NCBI RefSeq assembly: GCF_003030305.1
Contig: NZ_CP023676.1
Location: 2,294,001-2,358,000 of the forward strand
Length of the DNA: 64,000 bases
Source: Cutibacterium acnes
Lineage (GTDB): Bacteria; Actinomycetota; Actinomycetes; Propionibacteriales; Propionibacteriaceae
Reading direction: 5' to 3'
Within the stretch, counting starts at the first letter, position 1. Each line of letters starts with the position of its first letter. Position numbers and translations under genes: made by a program. The notes beneath the pieces are model-generated. The model saw only the letters and a list, made by a program, of their open reading frames with translations, searched no databases and was not told the origin of the DNA. Below are positions 46,781 through 55,741 of this stretch, piece after piece.

Positions 46781-47050
46781 TCTTATGTCCCTTCGTTTTG
46801 ATTTCTACCAAATCCCGCCGGGGAACCGAACGGGCTCGGTTGATGTGTTCAACGATACGGACCGGGGAGTCACACACAAACCATCCTGACGACCGACTTC
46901 TACAGAATTCTCCAAACCCTTGTTCCGACAACCTAACCGTGGTAAGGTGCGCGACTCCCGGGAAGGCGAGACCGTCATTATTTTCCAGCGACCTGGGCAA
47001 TCTACTCCTCGGCCGCGACATAGTCCTCATCACTGAAAGCACGGACCGCG

Positions 47051-47492
47051 CTAGGTCCTTCTAGCGAGGTAAAACCCCTTGTGAAGACACTTTTGATAGA
47101 ACCTAAGAAAGATCATCATTCGGCTGCTTCGATACAACCCTTTCAGCGCATCAGCTATCCTCTCGTCCTCGACGTGGCCGATGGCATCGATAGAGAAGCA
47201 GTACCCACCGAGGCGGTCCTTCGTAGGACGGAACGCAATTCTCGACATATTAATTTTCCGGAAAGTGAAATGTTGCAAGATTTCCAGCAAGGTACCCGGA
47301 TGGTCACTCGAGGGAACGATGACAACAGCGGTTCGATCATCGCCGTTCGAGCCATCATCTGACCACCTCTTGCAACCAGAACGAATCGCGTTATGGCGTC
47401 ACGATTATCGGCAATTTTCTGTGCCGCAGCTGTGAGCCCATATATCGTTTCCGCGACCTCTGTGCATACTGCAAGTTTCGAAACCGCGACTC
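47051..47492 (-). pseudogene. Remnant of prephenate dehydratase (pheA), truncated and frameshifted
   Basis: Starting directly at the aat stop, the minus strand encodes the end of the PDT catalytic domain (ETIYGLTAAAQKIADNRDA, then ITRFVLVARGGQ) and, after a frameshift near 47355-47362, the ACT domain (DRTAVVIVPSSDHPGTLLEIL, NMSRIAFRPTKDRLGGYCFSI). The motif TRFVLVA and the ACT-domain SR-x-x-x-RPTK are diagnostic. About the first 180 codons are gone, so the enzyme cannot work. pheA commonly lies near serS in actinobacteria, so this is likely the original locus rather than a transferred fragment. Confidence 0.85.
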
Positions 47493-47494
47493 CG

Positions 47495-48226
47495 CTAGTT
47501 GGTCATTTTTCGCAATCGCTCGAGTAGGTGACCGCCATTCCACGCTGGGTCATCTAGACTCGTCCACTGTGGGCTCGGACGCTCAAGGGCGTCGGAAAGA
47601 AGGGCAAGGTACTCAGCGCGGTCCACATCGATGACGCCAAGTCTGGCCAAATGTGGAGTGCTCCACTGCACGTCAAGGAGACCAGGGCCAAGTTCGCAGA
47701 CCAACCTCATCAGAGCCGTCTTGGAGGCATCACGGCCATACTCCGGGTCGTGAAACATAGACTCACCACTGAAAAATCCCCCAACACTAACGCCGTAGAG
47801 GCCTCCTACCAGACGGCCTTGCGCGTTCCACGTCTCAACTGAATGGGCCCACCCGCGATCATGGAGGTACCGGTAAACTTCCATAACCCGATCGCCAATC
47901 CAGGCATAGGGGCGCGTCGGGTCTGCACACCGCGTGATGACCTCATCAAAGGCGCGGTCGACGGACGTCGTGTGGTGTTTGGTCGTTTTGCGCAGGCTGC
48001 GGGCGACCTTGAGCTGGCCGGGTAGCAGGATGCCGCGGCGCATGGGAGACCACCACGCCGTCGCACCTCGGAGTTCCCGCGGCACCTCATCGCCGGTAAT
48101 GGGCATAGGGAAGACACCTTCGTGGAGGGCCGCCAACACTAGGTGCGGACTGAGCACTCCCGTAATCGCGATAAGGTCGTCGTCAGGCCATTGAGCCGGG
48201 TCTCCGAAAAGTTCTGGAACCGTCAC
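47495..48226 (-). CDS. aat: Leucyl/phenylalanyl-tRNA--protein transferase
   Basis: 243 residues. The family motifs GVFPMPI (about 37-43), TAWWSPMRRGIL (about 56-67), the THHYTTSVDRAFDEVI-like region at about 88-103 and GGFFSGESMFH (about 152-162) are all present. The enzyme attaches Leu or Phe to proteins with N-terminal basic residues for ClpS/ClpAP turnover (N-end rule). No clpS is adjacent. It abuts the decayed pheA, whose 5' part may have been lost when the two were joined. Confidence 0.9.
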   Translation of the reverse strand: MTVPELFGDPAQWPDDDLIAITGVLSPHLVLAALHEGVFPMPITGDEVPRELRGATAWWSPMRRGILLPGQLKVARSLRKTTKHHTTSVDRAFDEVITRCADPTRPYAWIGDRVMEVYRYLHDRGWAHSVETWNAQGRLVGGLYGVSVGGFFSGESMFHDPEYGRDASKTALMRLVCELGPGLLDVQWSTPHLARLGVIDVDRAEYLALLSDALERPSPQWTSLDDPAWNGGHLLERLRKMTN

Positions 48227-48541
48227 TGGCCTGACCTCCTGAGTTCGCTGCCGGTCTATTGTCCACCCGGCGGCAACATATCAGCGCCTACGTGAGGTTT
48301 CCCCTCACGCCTCGCCTGCTCTCGTACCCCCTTTTCCACTCCCGACGAACACCGCTCTGATACCCGGCGATTTTTGTCAGCCAACGTCACGGCCAGGCAC
48401 TCCAGTGCCCTTTCCCCGGCTGTGCTGACATTTTTCGCACCACACCTCAGTCGGCGCCATCGCCGCCCCTATGGGGACTCAGGTAGCTGGATTCAGAAAC
48501 GACATTGGTTGAAATTACATCCATGTGAGTTGTCCCCAGTT

Positions 48542-48562
48542 GGTGGATAACCCTGTGGATAA
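48542..48562 (-). promoter_or_regulatory. Pair of DnaA boxes in a 440-bp non-coding gap
   Basis: On the minus strand TTATCCACA (48562-48554, a perfect consensus) and TTATCCACC (48550-48542) lie three bases apart. The whole gap 48227-48666 has no credible gene. Two boxes alone do not make an origin; control of nearby genes or DnaA titration is possible. Confidence 0.5.
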
Positions 48563-48666
48563 CTCCTGAGGAGACTTGTTTCGGACCCTCGGGTACCCCT
48601 CCCCCAGCAAGGACCTCCGCCCATTTAAAAACTCAACCGTTTCGTAATTGCTGTAACCTGGCCCCC

Positions 48667-49444
48667 ATGGCCAAAACCCAATGTCTCGCACGGATCCGCG
48701 AGGTCCGCCATGACATCCCCCATGTCATTTCGATCGACTTCGAGCCTTGCGGTATGCCATCCATCACCTCGGTCGACGAGCACGTCAAAATCGTCCTGCC
48801 ATCTGATGGCTCTGACTTGCGCCAACCCGTCCGTGACGATGCAGCACTGCCGTTTCTACGCACATACACCCGGCGCAGGTGGTTCGAGGATGGGTCGTGG
48901 GGCATTGACGTCCTGGTTTGGCCCTGAGTCCGGAACCGAAGCCCATCGTGGGCCCGGCACCCAGTGGTCCCAGGCCGTCCAGCCGGGAGATCAAGTCGCG
49001 GTTCGTGGACCGGGAGGTCACTGACAGACGCCCGACGACATCTGCCACCTGCTCGCCGTCGCCGACGCGGTGGCCCTCCCCGCGGTCGCGAATACCCTTG
49101 CCACCCTACCGATATCGGCCCGAGCGACCATCGTTCGCGTCAACAGCCACCACGATTACCCCCTTCCCCTAACCGACCGCGTCACCGTCGTGACGGCGCC
49201 TCGCGACCCCGACGGGATCGTCGCCACCGTCCAAGGCCTAGACCTTCCCCAGAACACCCACGCCTTCGTTCACGGAGAGGCCGCCATGGTCCGTCCGATG
49301 CGCCGCCACCTGCGGCTAGAACGTGGGTTGCCCAGGGACCGCATTCACCCGTCGGCCTACTGGTTCGCTGGTCGCGACGCTGATGGTTGGCGCGCAATAA
49401 AGCAGGACTTCAACCGCTCCATGGACGCCGAGTCGGGAGACTAA
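48667..49444 (+). pseudogene. Siderophore-interacting (SIP) FAD-binding protein, frameshifted
   Basis: Three pieces in order read as one SIP-family protein. The start (MAKTQCLARIREVRHDIPHV, later LRTYTRRRW) ends at TGA 48925-48927. The FAD/NAD part continues one frame over (SQAVQPGDQVAVRGPGG) to TGA 49022-49024, and then, still in that second frame, runs ICHLLAVADAVALPAVANTL to SAYWFAGRDADGW at the C-terminus. So at least one frameshift near 48900-48930 and one stop codon break the gene. Intact members reduce ferric siderophores. Decay of this gene would leave iron release to other reductases. Confidence 0.82.
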
Positions 49445-49496
49445 AACGGTCCACCTGGGGCATTCCCTGCTCACACCAAGCTTGTCGCATTTCAGG

Positions 49497-50351
49497 TCAG
49501 GCGGTGACGACGTTGGACAGAATCAGACCAATTATGATGAGCCCCACGACGACGCGGTACCACATGAACCCAGTGAACTTATTCGACGAGACGAACTTCA
49601 GCAGCCACGCGATGGAAACGTAGGCCACGATGAGGGAGACCACGGTCGCCAGAATCGTCGGCCCCCAACCGATCGCGACAGCACCACCTTGAGCGATGGA
49701 AATGTCACTAGCGGCGGAGACCGACTCGTAAATCCCGGCCGCAACCAGCGCCGGAATGCCCATGAAGAATGAGAGTCGGGTGGCTGTGGCACGGTCGAAC
49801 TTGCGGAACAAACCGGCAGAAATCGTCGCACCCGAACGGGAGATACCAGGAAAGAGCGGGGCCAGAGCCTGGAAACACCCGATAACAATGGCGTCGACGA
49901 TGCCAATCTCTTTCATGCCCCTGTTGAGGCCCAACTGACGATCGCCCAACCACATCACACCGCTCCAGAGGATAAGAGCAATGGCAACCACCCACAGAGA
50001 GCTCAGCGTGGTCTCGATGGCGTCCTTGAATACCAGCCCTACGACGCCCACCGGAATCGAGCCCAGGATGATTCCCCAGCCGAGGGTGTAGTCCGGGTCG
50101 TCACGGTCTTCTTTGTGGGCCAGACCCTTGCACCATGCGACGACGATGCGCACGATGTCAGACCAGAAATACAGAATGGCGGCAATGATCGCACCAACCT
50201 GAATGATCGCGGTGAAGGCAGTGATCCCGGCACCCTGGATGTCGTACCCCAGCAGCTTCTCCACGATACGCAGATGTCCGGTGCTGGAAACAGGCAGGAA
50301 CTCGGTGATGCCCTCGACTATGCCGAGGATGATGGCGTGCAGCCAGTTCAC
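49497..50351 (-). CDS. uppP: Undecaprenyl-diphosphatase (BacA family)
   Basis: 284 residues from the GTG that follows GAGAGG by nine bases. Both catalytic motifs are present: EGITEFLPVSSTGHL near residue 13 and PGISRSGATI near 175. Eight or so membrane segments fit the family. It recycles undecaprenyl pyrophosphate for cell-wall synthesis and gives bacitracin resistance. Monocistronic. Confidence 0.95.
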   Translation of the reverse strand: MNWLHAIILGIVEGITEFLPVSSTGHLRIVEKLLGYDIQGAGITAFTAIIQVGAIIAAILYFWSDIVRIVVAWCKGLAHKEDRDDPDYTLGWGIILGSIPVGVVGLVFKDAIETTLSSLWVVAIALILWSGVMWLGDRQLGLNRGMKEIGIVDAIVIGCFQALAPLFPGISRSGATISAGLFRKFDRATATRLSFFMGIPALVAAGIYESVSAASDISIAQGGAVAIGWGPTILATVVSLIVAYVSIAWLLKFVSSNKFTGFMWYRVVVGLIIIGLILSNVVTA

Positions 50352-50562
50352 GGATGAAAACCTCTCGATTGGGGGGCCGTGCGGATGGGAGTCAGTGCAC
50401 CCGGGCTCACACACTAGACGCTGAGAGCGACAACGTCCGCATCCCTGTCACCTCATATTGGCAGCCGTGACCGGGACCGGGTTCCCGTTCGTTACGCGCG
50501 CCACAACCGCACAGCGACCATGGCGCAGGCCGCGCATATCGTTTCCCGAAAGAGGTCTAACG

Positions 50563-51081
50563 TCACCCTTCGTTTTCGGTGGACTCCACGTTGCGGGAAC
50601 CAAGCTCAGCGTCGAGACGGAGCAACCCCGGGCCGTCGTCCCCAATGAGTTCAATGCGACCGACGATTTCGTCAACAGTCGCCTCTTCCTCGATCTGCTC
50701 ATTGATGAACCACTGCAACAGCGGAATCGCGTCGATATCACCAGCTGAGGTGCAGGCACGGTAGAGCTCGCGAATAGCCTCAGACACCTTTTCCTCGTGG
50801 GCCAGAGCAGCCTGGAAGATCTCGAGCGCAGAGAGGCCGACTTCAACCTCAGGGGCCTCGATAGTGCCGATACGCGGATGGCTACCGCGATCGAGGGTGT
50901 GATCAATGAACTTGTTGGCGTGAACGATCTCCTCGTCAGCCTGATGGCGTAGCCATGCAGCCATCCCGGAAAGATCCTGTGCGTCGGCCTCGATAGCCAA
51001 CTGGCGGTAGGTCATGTCGGCAGTGAGTTCGAGGGTGATCTGATCGTTGAAAGCTTTGAGGATGTCATCGGACATGTTCAT
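50563..51081 (-). CDS. Ferritin
   Basis: 172 residues with the ferritin four-helix pattern. The Glu/His ferroxidase ligands are visible in the first two helices (QITLELTADMTYRQLAIEA; LRHQADEEIVHANKF) and near 90-140 (EEKVSEAIRELYRACT; WFINEQIEEEATVDEI). It stores iron as ferric oxide in the cytoplasm. The broken SIP gene 1 kb away is also an iron gene. Confidence 0.92.
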   Translation of the reverse strand: MNMSDDILKAFNDQITLELTADMTYRQLAIEADAQDLSGMAAWLRHQADEEIVHANKFIDHTLDRGSHPRIGTIEAPEVEVGLSALEIFQAALAHEEKVSEAIRELYRACTSAGDIDAIPLLQWFINEQIEEEATVDEIVGRIELIGDDGPGLLRLDAELGSRNVESTENEG

Positions 51082-51136
51082 GTTTCAATGTTATGTGGGC
51101 GATCCAAGCGCAGACCGGTGACCGGCGGATGGGTGT

Positions 51137-51206
51137 CGAAAAAAGTCACCTCGGGTCGCGCCGCATCATCTCAGTGACCCTTCTTTACTCGAGGCGACGT
51201 TTTTCG
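51137..51206 (-). terminator. Long inverted repeat, probable terminator of the 2H phosphoesterase gene
   Basis: CGAAAAAAGTCACCTCG at 51137-51153 and CGAGGCGACGTTTTTCG at 51190-51206 pair at 15 of 17 positions across 36 bases. On the minus strand the stem ends in T6. The rest of the 330-bp gap 51082-51411 has no credible gene. Confidence 0.5.
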
Positions 51207-51411
51207 CATTTATTCACCCTCGCCCTGGCCACGAGTCCCCAGCTCGGCGCCGAAGGCCTTCAAGGCTGGGTCATCCGCACCCGCTTAATGATTTCCCGCG
51301 GCCATGGATTCCTCACCGCCTAGGCCCGCACCCAGGCGGCGATGCCCGGGATAGCCCGCAGTGGCGAGGGAAATCTGACGGTACGTGAGATCAGCGATCT
51401 TCGCCGCCTAG

Positions 51412-52050
51412 TCAGGGCCACAGACGGTAGGCGTGGCCATCACCTACCCGCCAGACTGAGACCCCTGCTACCCCCACTTCCAAAGACCCCACGCCAGCGA
51501 CAATTCTGACGGCTCGCCCTTGTAGTTCGGGCGGAACTTGATACCCCATCGTGACGTGGGGGCTCCACCACCTAGGGCCGTAATAGTTGAAAGCGATGAC
51601 CCCCGCCGCAGCCAACCGCCGGTGCAGCAACTCATGAGGTCGCCGGAGGTCCTCCGGTAGACAGGTCAGCGCGCGAAAACTACCAACAGAGGGAGGTGCG
51701 GAACACAATTCCGGCTCCCCCTCGCTCGAGGTGTCAAAAATCGTCACGGGGTCAGAAGAGGTGGGGTCGTGAGGGCACAACCCGACGACGCCGTCGGAAT
51801 TAGGAAGGCGACATGATTTCGTGAGCGTGATTCTCTCGGGCCACCCGACATCAACAAGATGAGAGTCGACTCCCTCCATGGTCGAAACCGCCGCGACCGT
51901 GATATGGGCTGGCTGGTGCAAGACAGGTACGCCAACTGCCATGAGCTGGTCCCGGATACTTTGAAGGATCTCTTGGGCCTTGTCGTCGAGGGTAAGGGAC
52001 AAGGTGTGGGTGAACACAATACCGGGCTGCCAGTCGACGTCGTCTGTCAC
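51412..52050 (-). CDS. 2H phosphoesterase superfamily protein (2'-5' RNA ligase-like)
   Basis: 212 residues. The two HxT/S motifs that define the superfamily are HITV at about residue 46 (in QPAHITVAAV) and HVTM at about 166 (in SPHVTMGYQVP), spaced as expected. Members act on 2'-5' phosphodiesters, cyclic phosphates or ADP-ribose derivatives; the substrate is unknown. The start is the first ATG; no operon partner. Confidence 0.75.
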   Translation of the reverse strand: MTDDVDWQPGIVFTHTLSLTLDDKAQEILQSIRDQLMAVGVPVLHQPAHITVAAVSTMEGVDSHLVDVGWPERITLTKSCRLPNSDGVVGLCPHDPTSSDPVTIFDTSSEGEPELCSAPPSVGSFRALTCLPEDLRRPHELLHRRLAAAGVIAFNYYGPRWWSPHVTMGYQVPPELQGRAVRIVAGVGSLEVGVAGVSVWRVGDGHAYRLWP

Positions 52051-52150
52051 AACTCACCCCCTCACATGTGTTATAAAGCTGTGAACACTGTCACCTTTTC
52101 CTTCAAGGACGGGCCGCGTTCCAACCACGACGCTGAAGGAGGTGCCAACG

Positions 52151-52225
52151 GTGGCAAGTGAAACACAGCGCGAGGAGCACAGTGCCGGACGAGCTGCACT
52201 CAACACCATCGCTACCTGGGGTTGA
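52151..52225 (+). CDS. Short ORF with an excellent ribosome-binding site
   Basis: 24 codons from GTG (start VASETQREEHSAG, end NTIATWG). AAGGAGGT lies seven bases upstream, the strongest Shine-Dalgarno seen here outside known genes, and TATAAA at about 52070 could be a -10 element. I do not recognise the product. It may be a small peptide gene, a leader peptide, or the surviving head of a lost gene. Confidence 0.4.
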   Translation: MASETQREEHSAGRAALNTIATWG

Positions 52226-52321
52226 CACATCATCTTTGGTATTGGCGGCCGCGCGCGAAACCCCTGAAGCACCGTAATGAGATTACTTCGTCATTTACTT
52301 TCGCCGGTGGTGACGGAGCAA

Positions 52322-52353
52322 AGGGAGGGCACCCAGTTGGATGCCCTCCCTTA
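52322..52353 (-). terminator. Terminator of the rpsF-ssb-rpsR-rplI operon
   Basis: A perfect stem AAGGGAGGGCA/TGCCCTCCCTT with a 10-base loop, 20 bp past the rplI stop, ending in TTT on the minus strand. Confidence 0.88.
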
Positions 52354-52372
52354 TGTCTGCGTGTACGTCAGA

Positions 52373-52822
52373 TCACGCGGCGGGAACAGTCTCGACCGTG
52401 ACGTGACCCTTAATAGCGTCATGCAGCTTGACGCCGACAGTGTGCTTGCCGATGGTCTTGATCGGCTTGGTGATCTCGATGGACCGCTTCTCGAGGGCGG
52501 GGCCACCGGCCTTCCTGACTGCCAGCGCAATATCGCCAGGAGTCACGGCCCCGAACAGACGACCGTTCTCGCCGACCTGGACAGTCACCTGGACGACCAG
52601 GTGCTCCAGCTGCGAGCGGATCTGCTCAGCCTCCTCCTTGGACTTGATCTCCTTAGCCTTACGGGCGCGAGTGATGTCCTTGATCTGGGCCTCAGCACCG
52701 CGCGTCCACTTGATGGCGTAATTCTGCGGCAGCAGGTAGTTACGGCCATAACCGTCCTTGACCTCGACGATGTCACCGGGGACACCGAGCTTGGCCACCG
52801 GAGCAGTGAGAATGAGCTTCAT
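52373..52822 (-). CDS. rplI: 50S ribosomal protein L9
   Basis: 149 residues from the ATG starting MKLILTAPVAKLG. The N-terminal domain has GDIVEVKDGYGRNYLLP, followed by the long connecting helix (rich in Lys/Glu at 45-75) and the C-terminal RNA-binding domain (GRLFGAVTPGDIALAV). It is 13 bp behind rpsR and closes the operon. Confidence 0.97.
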   Translation of the reverse strand: MKLILTAPVAKLGVPGDIVEVKDGYGRNYLLPQNYAIKWTRGAEAQIKDITRARKAKEIKSKEEAEQIRSQLEHLVVQVTVQVGENGRLFGAVTPGDIALAVRKAGGPALEKRSIEITKPIKTIGKHTVGVKLHDAIKGHVTVETVPAA

Positions 52823-52835
52823 GTCTTCCCCCTTC

Positions 52836-53075
52836 TCAGCGAGCCGTCGAGGCGTACGGGAGCAGTGCGAGTTCGCGTGCGTTCTTAATCGCAATAGCGA
52901 CCTTGCGCTGATCCTGGACAGACAGCCCGGTGACGCGACGTGCGCGAATCTTGCCTCGCTCAGAGATGAACTTGCGCAGCAGGGCGGTGTCCTTGTAGTC
53001 GACCGCGCCAATATGCACGGTCTTGATGGGGACGACCTTCTTCTTGTTCACAGACTTGCGCTGTGGACCGGCCAT
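52836..53075 (-). CDS. rpsR: 30S ribosomal protein S18
   Basis: 79 residues. The conserved region [17 protein letters not shown] and [19 protein letters not shown] is complete. GGAGAG precedes the start. No CxxC zinc motif is seen, which marks the zinc-independent form. It lies between ssb and rplI. Confidence 0.97.
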
Positions 53076-53201
53076 TGTGGTGCTCTCCTTCGTATGAAAG
53101 CCCGGCTCTTGCCGGAATGTGCCTTGTCCGCGACCCCGAATAGGGGCGCCGAACCTGATGTTTGTTGATGACGCCGCTTGTCAGCGGTGTAGCCCTACCG
53201 A

Positions 53202-53756
53202 TCAGAACGGGGGCTCGTCGGTCTGGGCTGAGGCCCAGGGATCGACTCCACCACCACGGTTGGCGTCACCGTTGTTATAGGACCCCTGGTTCCCGGGGTT
53301 TCCACCCCAGTTACCACCCTGGCCACCATTGCCACCAGACCAACCGCCTTGGCCACCAGCGGAGTTTCCACCCCAGTTACCTCCGCCGGAGGACTGGTTA
53401 CGCGAAACCTTCGCCGCAGCGAATTTCAGCGACGGGCCAATCTCGATGACGTCAATCTCATAGGAGGTGCGACGGTTGCCGTTGCGGTCCTCATAGGAGC
53501 GAGCCTTGAGGTTGCCGCTGACGATGACGCGCATTCCCTTGGACAGGGACTCAGCGACGTTCTCGGCGAACTGGCGCCACACCGAGCAGTTGAGGAACAT
53601 GGCCTCACCGTCACGCCACTCATTAGTCTGTCGGTCAAAGGTTCGCGGGGTTGATGCCACCGTGAAGTTCGCGACAGGCACCCCGTTGGGGGTGAAGCGC
53701 AGCTCAGGATCGGCGGTTAAGTTGCCAATCACCGTGATGGGTGTTTCGCCAGCCAT
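53202..53756 (-). CDS. ssb: Single-stranded DNA-binding protein
   Basis: 184 residues. The OB fold fills about 1-115 ([37 protein letters not shown]), followed by a Gly/Asn/Trp-rich linker and the acidic C-terminal tip ending DEPPF that binds partner proteins. It protects single-stranded DNA in replication and repair. It is placed between rpsF and rpsR as in most bacteria. Confidence 0.97.
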   Translation of the reverse strand: MAGETPITVIGNLTADPELRFTPNGVPVANFTVASTPRTFDRQTNEWRDGEAMFLNCSVWRQFAENVAESLSKGMRVIVSGNLKARSYEDRNGNRRTSYEIDVIEIGPSLKFAAAKVSRNQSSGGGNWGGNSAGGQGGWSGGNGGQGGNWGGNPGNQGSYNNGDANRGGGVDPWASAQTDEPPF

Positions 53757-53883
53757 GTCAGTCTCCAGATCGCAGTAGTTCTAGTAGTTTGCAATCAATG
53801 GTTCCAGTGTGCCGTTCACCCTGGACAGTCTCCCATGTATCGCCTGGGAAACAGGGCAAACAGACTTGTGGGACCCGCGATCC

Positions 53884-54174
53884 TCAGTGGATCTCGGGAC
53901 GCATGACCTTAGTGCGCATAATCTTCTCGTCGATGGCGAGAAGACGATCCAACTCCTGGATGGTCGCGGGCTCGCAGGTCGCGTTGACGACGACGTAGAT
54001 GCCTTCCGACTTCTTCTGAATGTCGTAAGCGAGACGACGCTTGCCCCACACGTCGACATTGTCGACGGTGCCCTTCTCGTCAGTGATGACCTTCAGGTAC
54101 TTCTCCATGAGGGAATCGACCTGACGCTCTTCGACGGTCGGATCAATGATGATCATGACCTCGTACTTACGCAT
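53884..54174 (-). CDS. rpsF: 30S ribosomal protein S6
   Basis: 96 residues, standard length. [19 protein letters not shown] and [19 protein letters not shown] are the family landmarks. It is the first gene of rpsF-ssb-rpsR-rplI; GGAGGT lies upstream of the ATG. Confidence 0.97.
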
Positions 54175-54333
54175 ACGCTGACTCCACCTCCTCTGGTCTC
54201 AGCGGCCACGGGTACATCCCGTGGCAGGAGGGCGAATGCCACCGATCGGGGTCTTCCCGATCGGCCAGCTGTCATGACAGGCAGCTAGTGAAGAAGGATA
54301 CCGGGCGACCCGCCGTTCTCCGAATTCAACACA

Positions 54334-54549
54334 TTGCTACGGCTATTGCAACATGGCGATCCCATCCGATCTCGCTCACTACCTGGCCACACCGACGGAT
54401 CGAACCGTTCCGCAACCCCACACCGCCGCTACCAGCTGCCTTCCACCGGCGGTGATCCCGCGATCGGTCTACCCGGAATTGCCGGGATCGTCGGCCTGGG
54501 AGCAGTCATCACCACGACAGTCACGGCCACCCATAAGTCGCGCCGCTGA
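54334..54549 (+). pseudogene. Orphan LPXTG cell-wall sorting signal (surface-protein remnant)
   Basis: A 71-codon frame from TTG ends with a full sortase signal: LPSTG at residues 35-39, a hydrophobic helix over about 44-64 (PGIAGIVGLGAVITTTV) and the basic tail HKSRR, then the stop and a strong terminator 12 bases on. No signal peptide or adhesive domain precedes it, and no ribosome site is evident. It looks like the 3' end of a deleted surface-protein gene. A second frame with an ATG at 54353 (MAIPSDLAHYLATPTD) runs through the same DNA and suggests frame damage. Confidence 0.65.
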
Positions 54550-54561
54550 CGCATGACGACG

Positions 54562-54600
54562 CATCTCTCTCTTACCGATCAGTAAGAGGGAGATGTTTTT
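54562..54600 (+). terminator. Rho-independent terminator behind the LPXTG remnant
   Basis: CATCTCTCTCTTAC pairs with GTAAGAGGGAGATG (one G-U pair), loop CGATCA, tail TTTTT. Confidence 0.9.
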
Positions 54601-54695
54601 GTGGGGATTGTTATGAAGTGCGCCGGGGTGGAACATAGCCTCTGTTAAGGAGGAAGTGCGGCGCAGACGCTGACACCCGTTTCGCGAGGTTAGCT

Positions 54696-55079
54696 TCAGC
54701 GACCTCGTGGCGGACCAGGAATAAGAATCTCCCCACCCGCGCGCCAAGCATGCAGCCCAGAGGCGAGAAAGTCGCAGTTGTAGCCCTTTTCCCGCACCGG
54801 AGCTACCAGATGACCGGACCGAAACCCCGTGTCACACACCAGGATGAAATGGGGGTTGGGTTCAGCCAGCGGGTCATCGCCATACACAGCGGTGAAGGGG
54901 TCAGCGAGCAACTCCTTAGGACTAACGAGCCGGGCCCCGGGCGCATGCCCGGCTTCATACTCACGAGCTGTCCGCACATCAACGAGTACCGCACCCTTAG
55001 CGAGAGCGTTCAGGACGTCCGGGAGATCAAGGCCGCCCTCGGCCATCCCATGATTCATCAGCAGGTCACGCAATCCCAT
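54696..55079 (-). CDS. Rhodanese-domain protein
   Basis: 127 residues, a single rhodanese domain. VDVRTAREYEAGHAPGARLV (about 33-52) is the entry motif, and the active-site loop is VCDTGFRSG with the nucleophilic Cys near 91. The loop length of the sulphurtransferase class is kept. The substrate is unknown. Monocistronic. Confidence 0.88.
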   Translation of the reverse strand: MGLRDLLMNHGMAEGGLDLPDVLNALAKGAVLVDVRTAREYEAGHAPGARLVSPKELLADPFTAVYGDDPLAEPNPHFILVCDTGFRSGHLVAPVREKGYNCDFLASGLHAWRAGGEILIPGPPRGR

Positions 55080-55220
55080 GGCTGCACAGTTTAGGGAACC
55101 CTGCCGATCGGTGATTCACACCCCGTCCAACTCATCCGATGGCGAAAATTCCCGACACGGCGCAGCCTGGGGAACGGTGGTGCCCATCCCCCAGGCCAGC
55201 TGACAAAAATGGTCACTCCC

Positions 55221-55247
55221 GCCCGACTTCGTCAAACATCGTCGGGC
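55221..55247 (-). terminator. Possible terminator after the PTS genes
   Basis: GCCCGAC/GTCGGGC, 13-base loop, just past the PTS IIA stop on the minus strand; no T-run. Confidence 0.5.
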
Positions 55248-55256
55248 TGGAATATG

Positions 55257-55718
55257 TCAGGCGCTGATGCCAGCCAGCACCTCGCGAACCTCCTGAGGAG
55301 TAGAGGCGGCCAGGAGCTGGTTACGGAAATCAGCCTTGACTAGGGAACGCGCCAACGAAGCGAGAATCCGCAAGTGTTCATTACCAGCGGCAGCCTCGGG
55401 AACAGCGATGAGGAAGACCAGGCTGGCCAAAGAACCGTCCGGGGCTCCCCACCTCACACCCTCGTCACTACGGGCAAAAGCCAGTGCCGGGCGGTCGACA
55501 CCGTCGCACTTACCGTGCGGGATAGCGATGCCGTCGCCGAGTCCTGTGGTGCCTGCCTCCTCACGGGCGCGGACCGCTTTGATAAGCACGTCGCGGTCAA
55601 GCAAGGCGCCACTAGCATCGACGAGATCGACCATCCTCTCGATAGCGTCGTCCTTGTCTCCTGAGCTGAGGGATAGATCGATAGATCTCTCGTCAAGCAG
55701 ATCTGCGATGGTAGCCAT
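55257..55718 (-). CDS. PTS fructose-type EIIA
   Basis: 153 residues from the ATG behind AAAGGAG. The phosphorylated His lies in IPHGK near residue 68 of an EIIA-2 (fructose/mannitol/Ntr) domain. It accepts phosphate from HPr and passes it to the IIBC protein, whose gene is upstream by 23 bp in the same operon. There is no HPr domain fused to it. Confidence 0.9.
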   Translation of the reverse strand: MATIADLLDERSIDLSLSSGDKDDAIERMVDLVDASGALLDRDVLIKAVRAREEAGTTGLGDGIAIPHGKCDGVDRPALAFARSDEGVRWGAPDGSLASLVFLIAVPEAAAGNEHLRILASLARSLVKADFRNQLLAASTPQEVREVLAGISA

Positions 55719-55741
55719 GTCATAACTCCTTTCGAGGTGAC

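Noticed and set aside
51093-51323. 76-codon plus-strand frame in the ferritin upstream gap
   Set aside because: It contains a long inverted repeat better explained as a terminator, and has no recognisable product.
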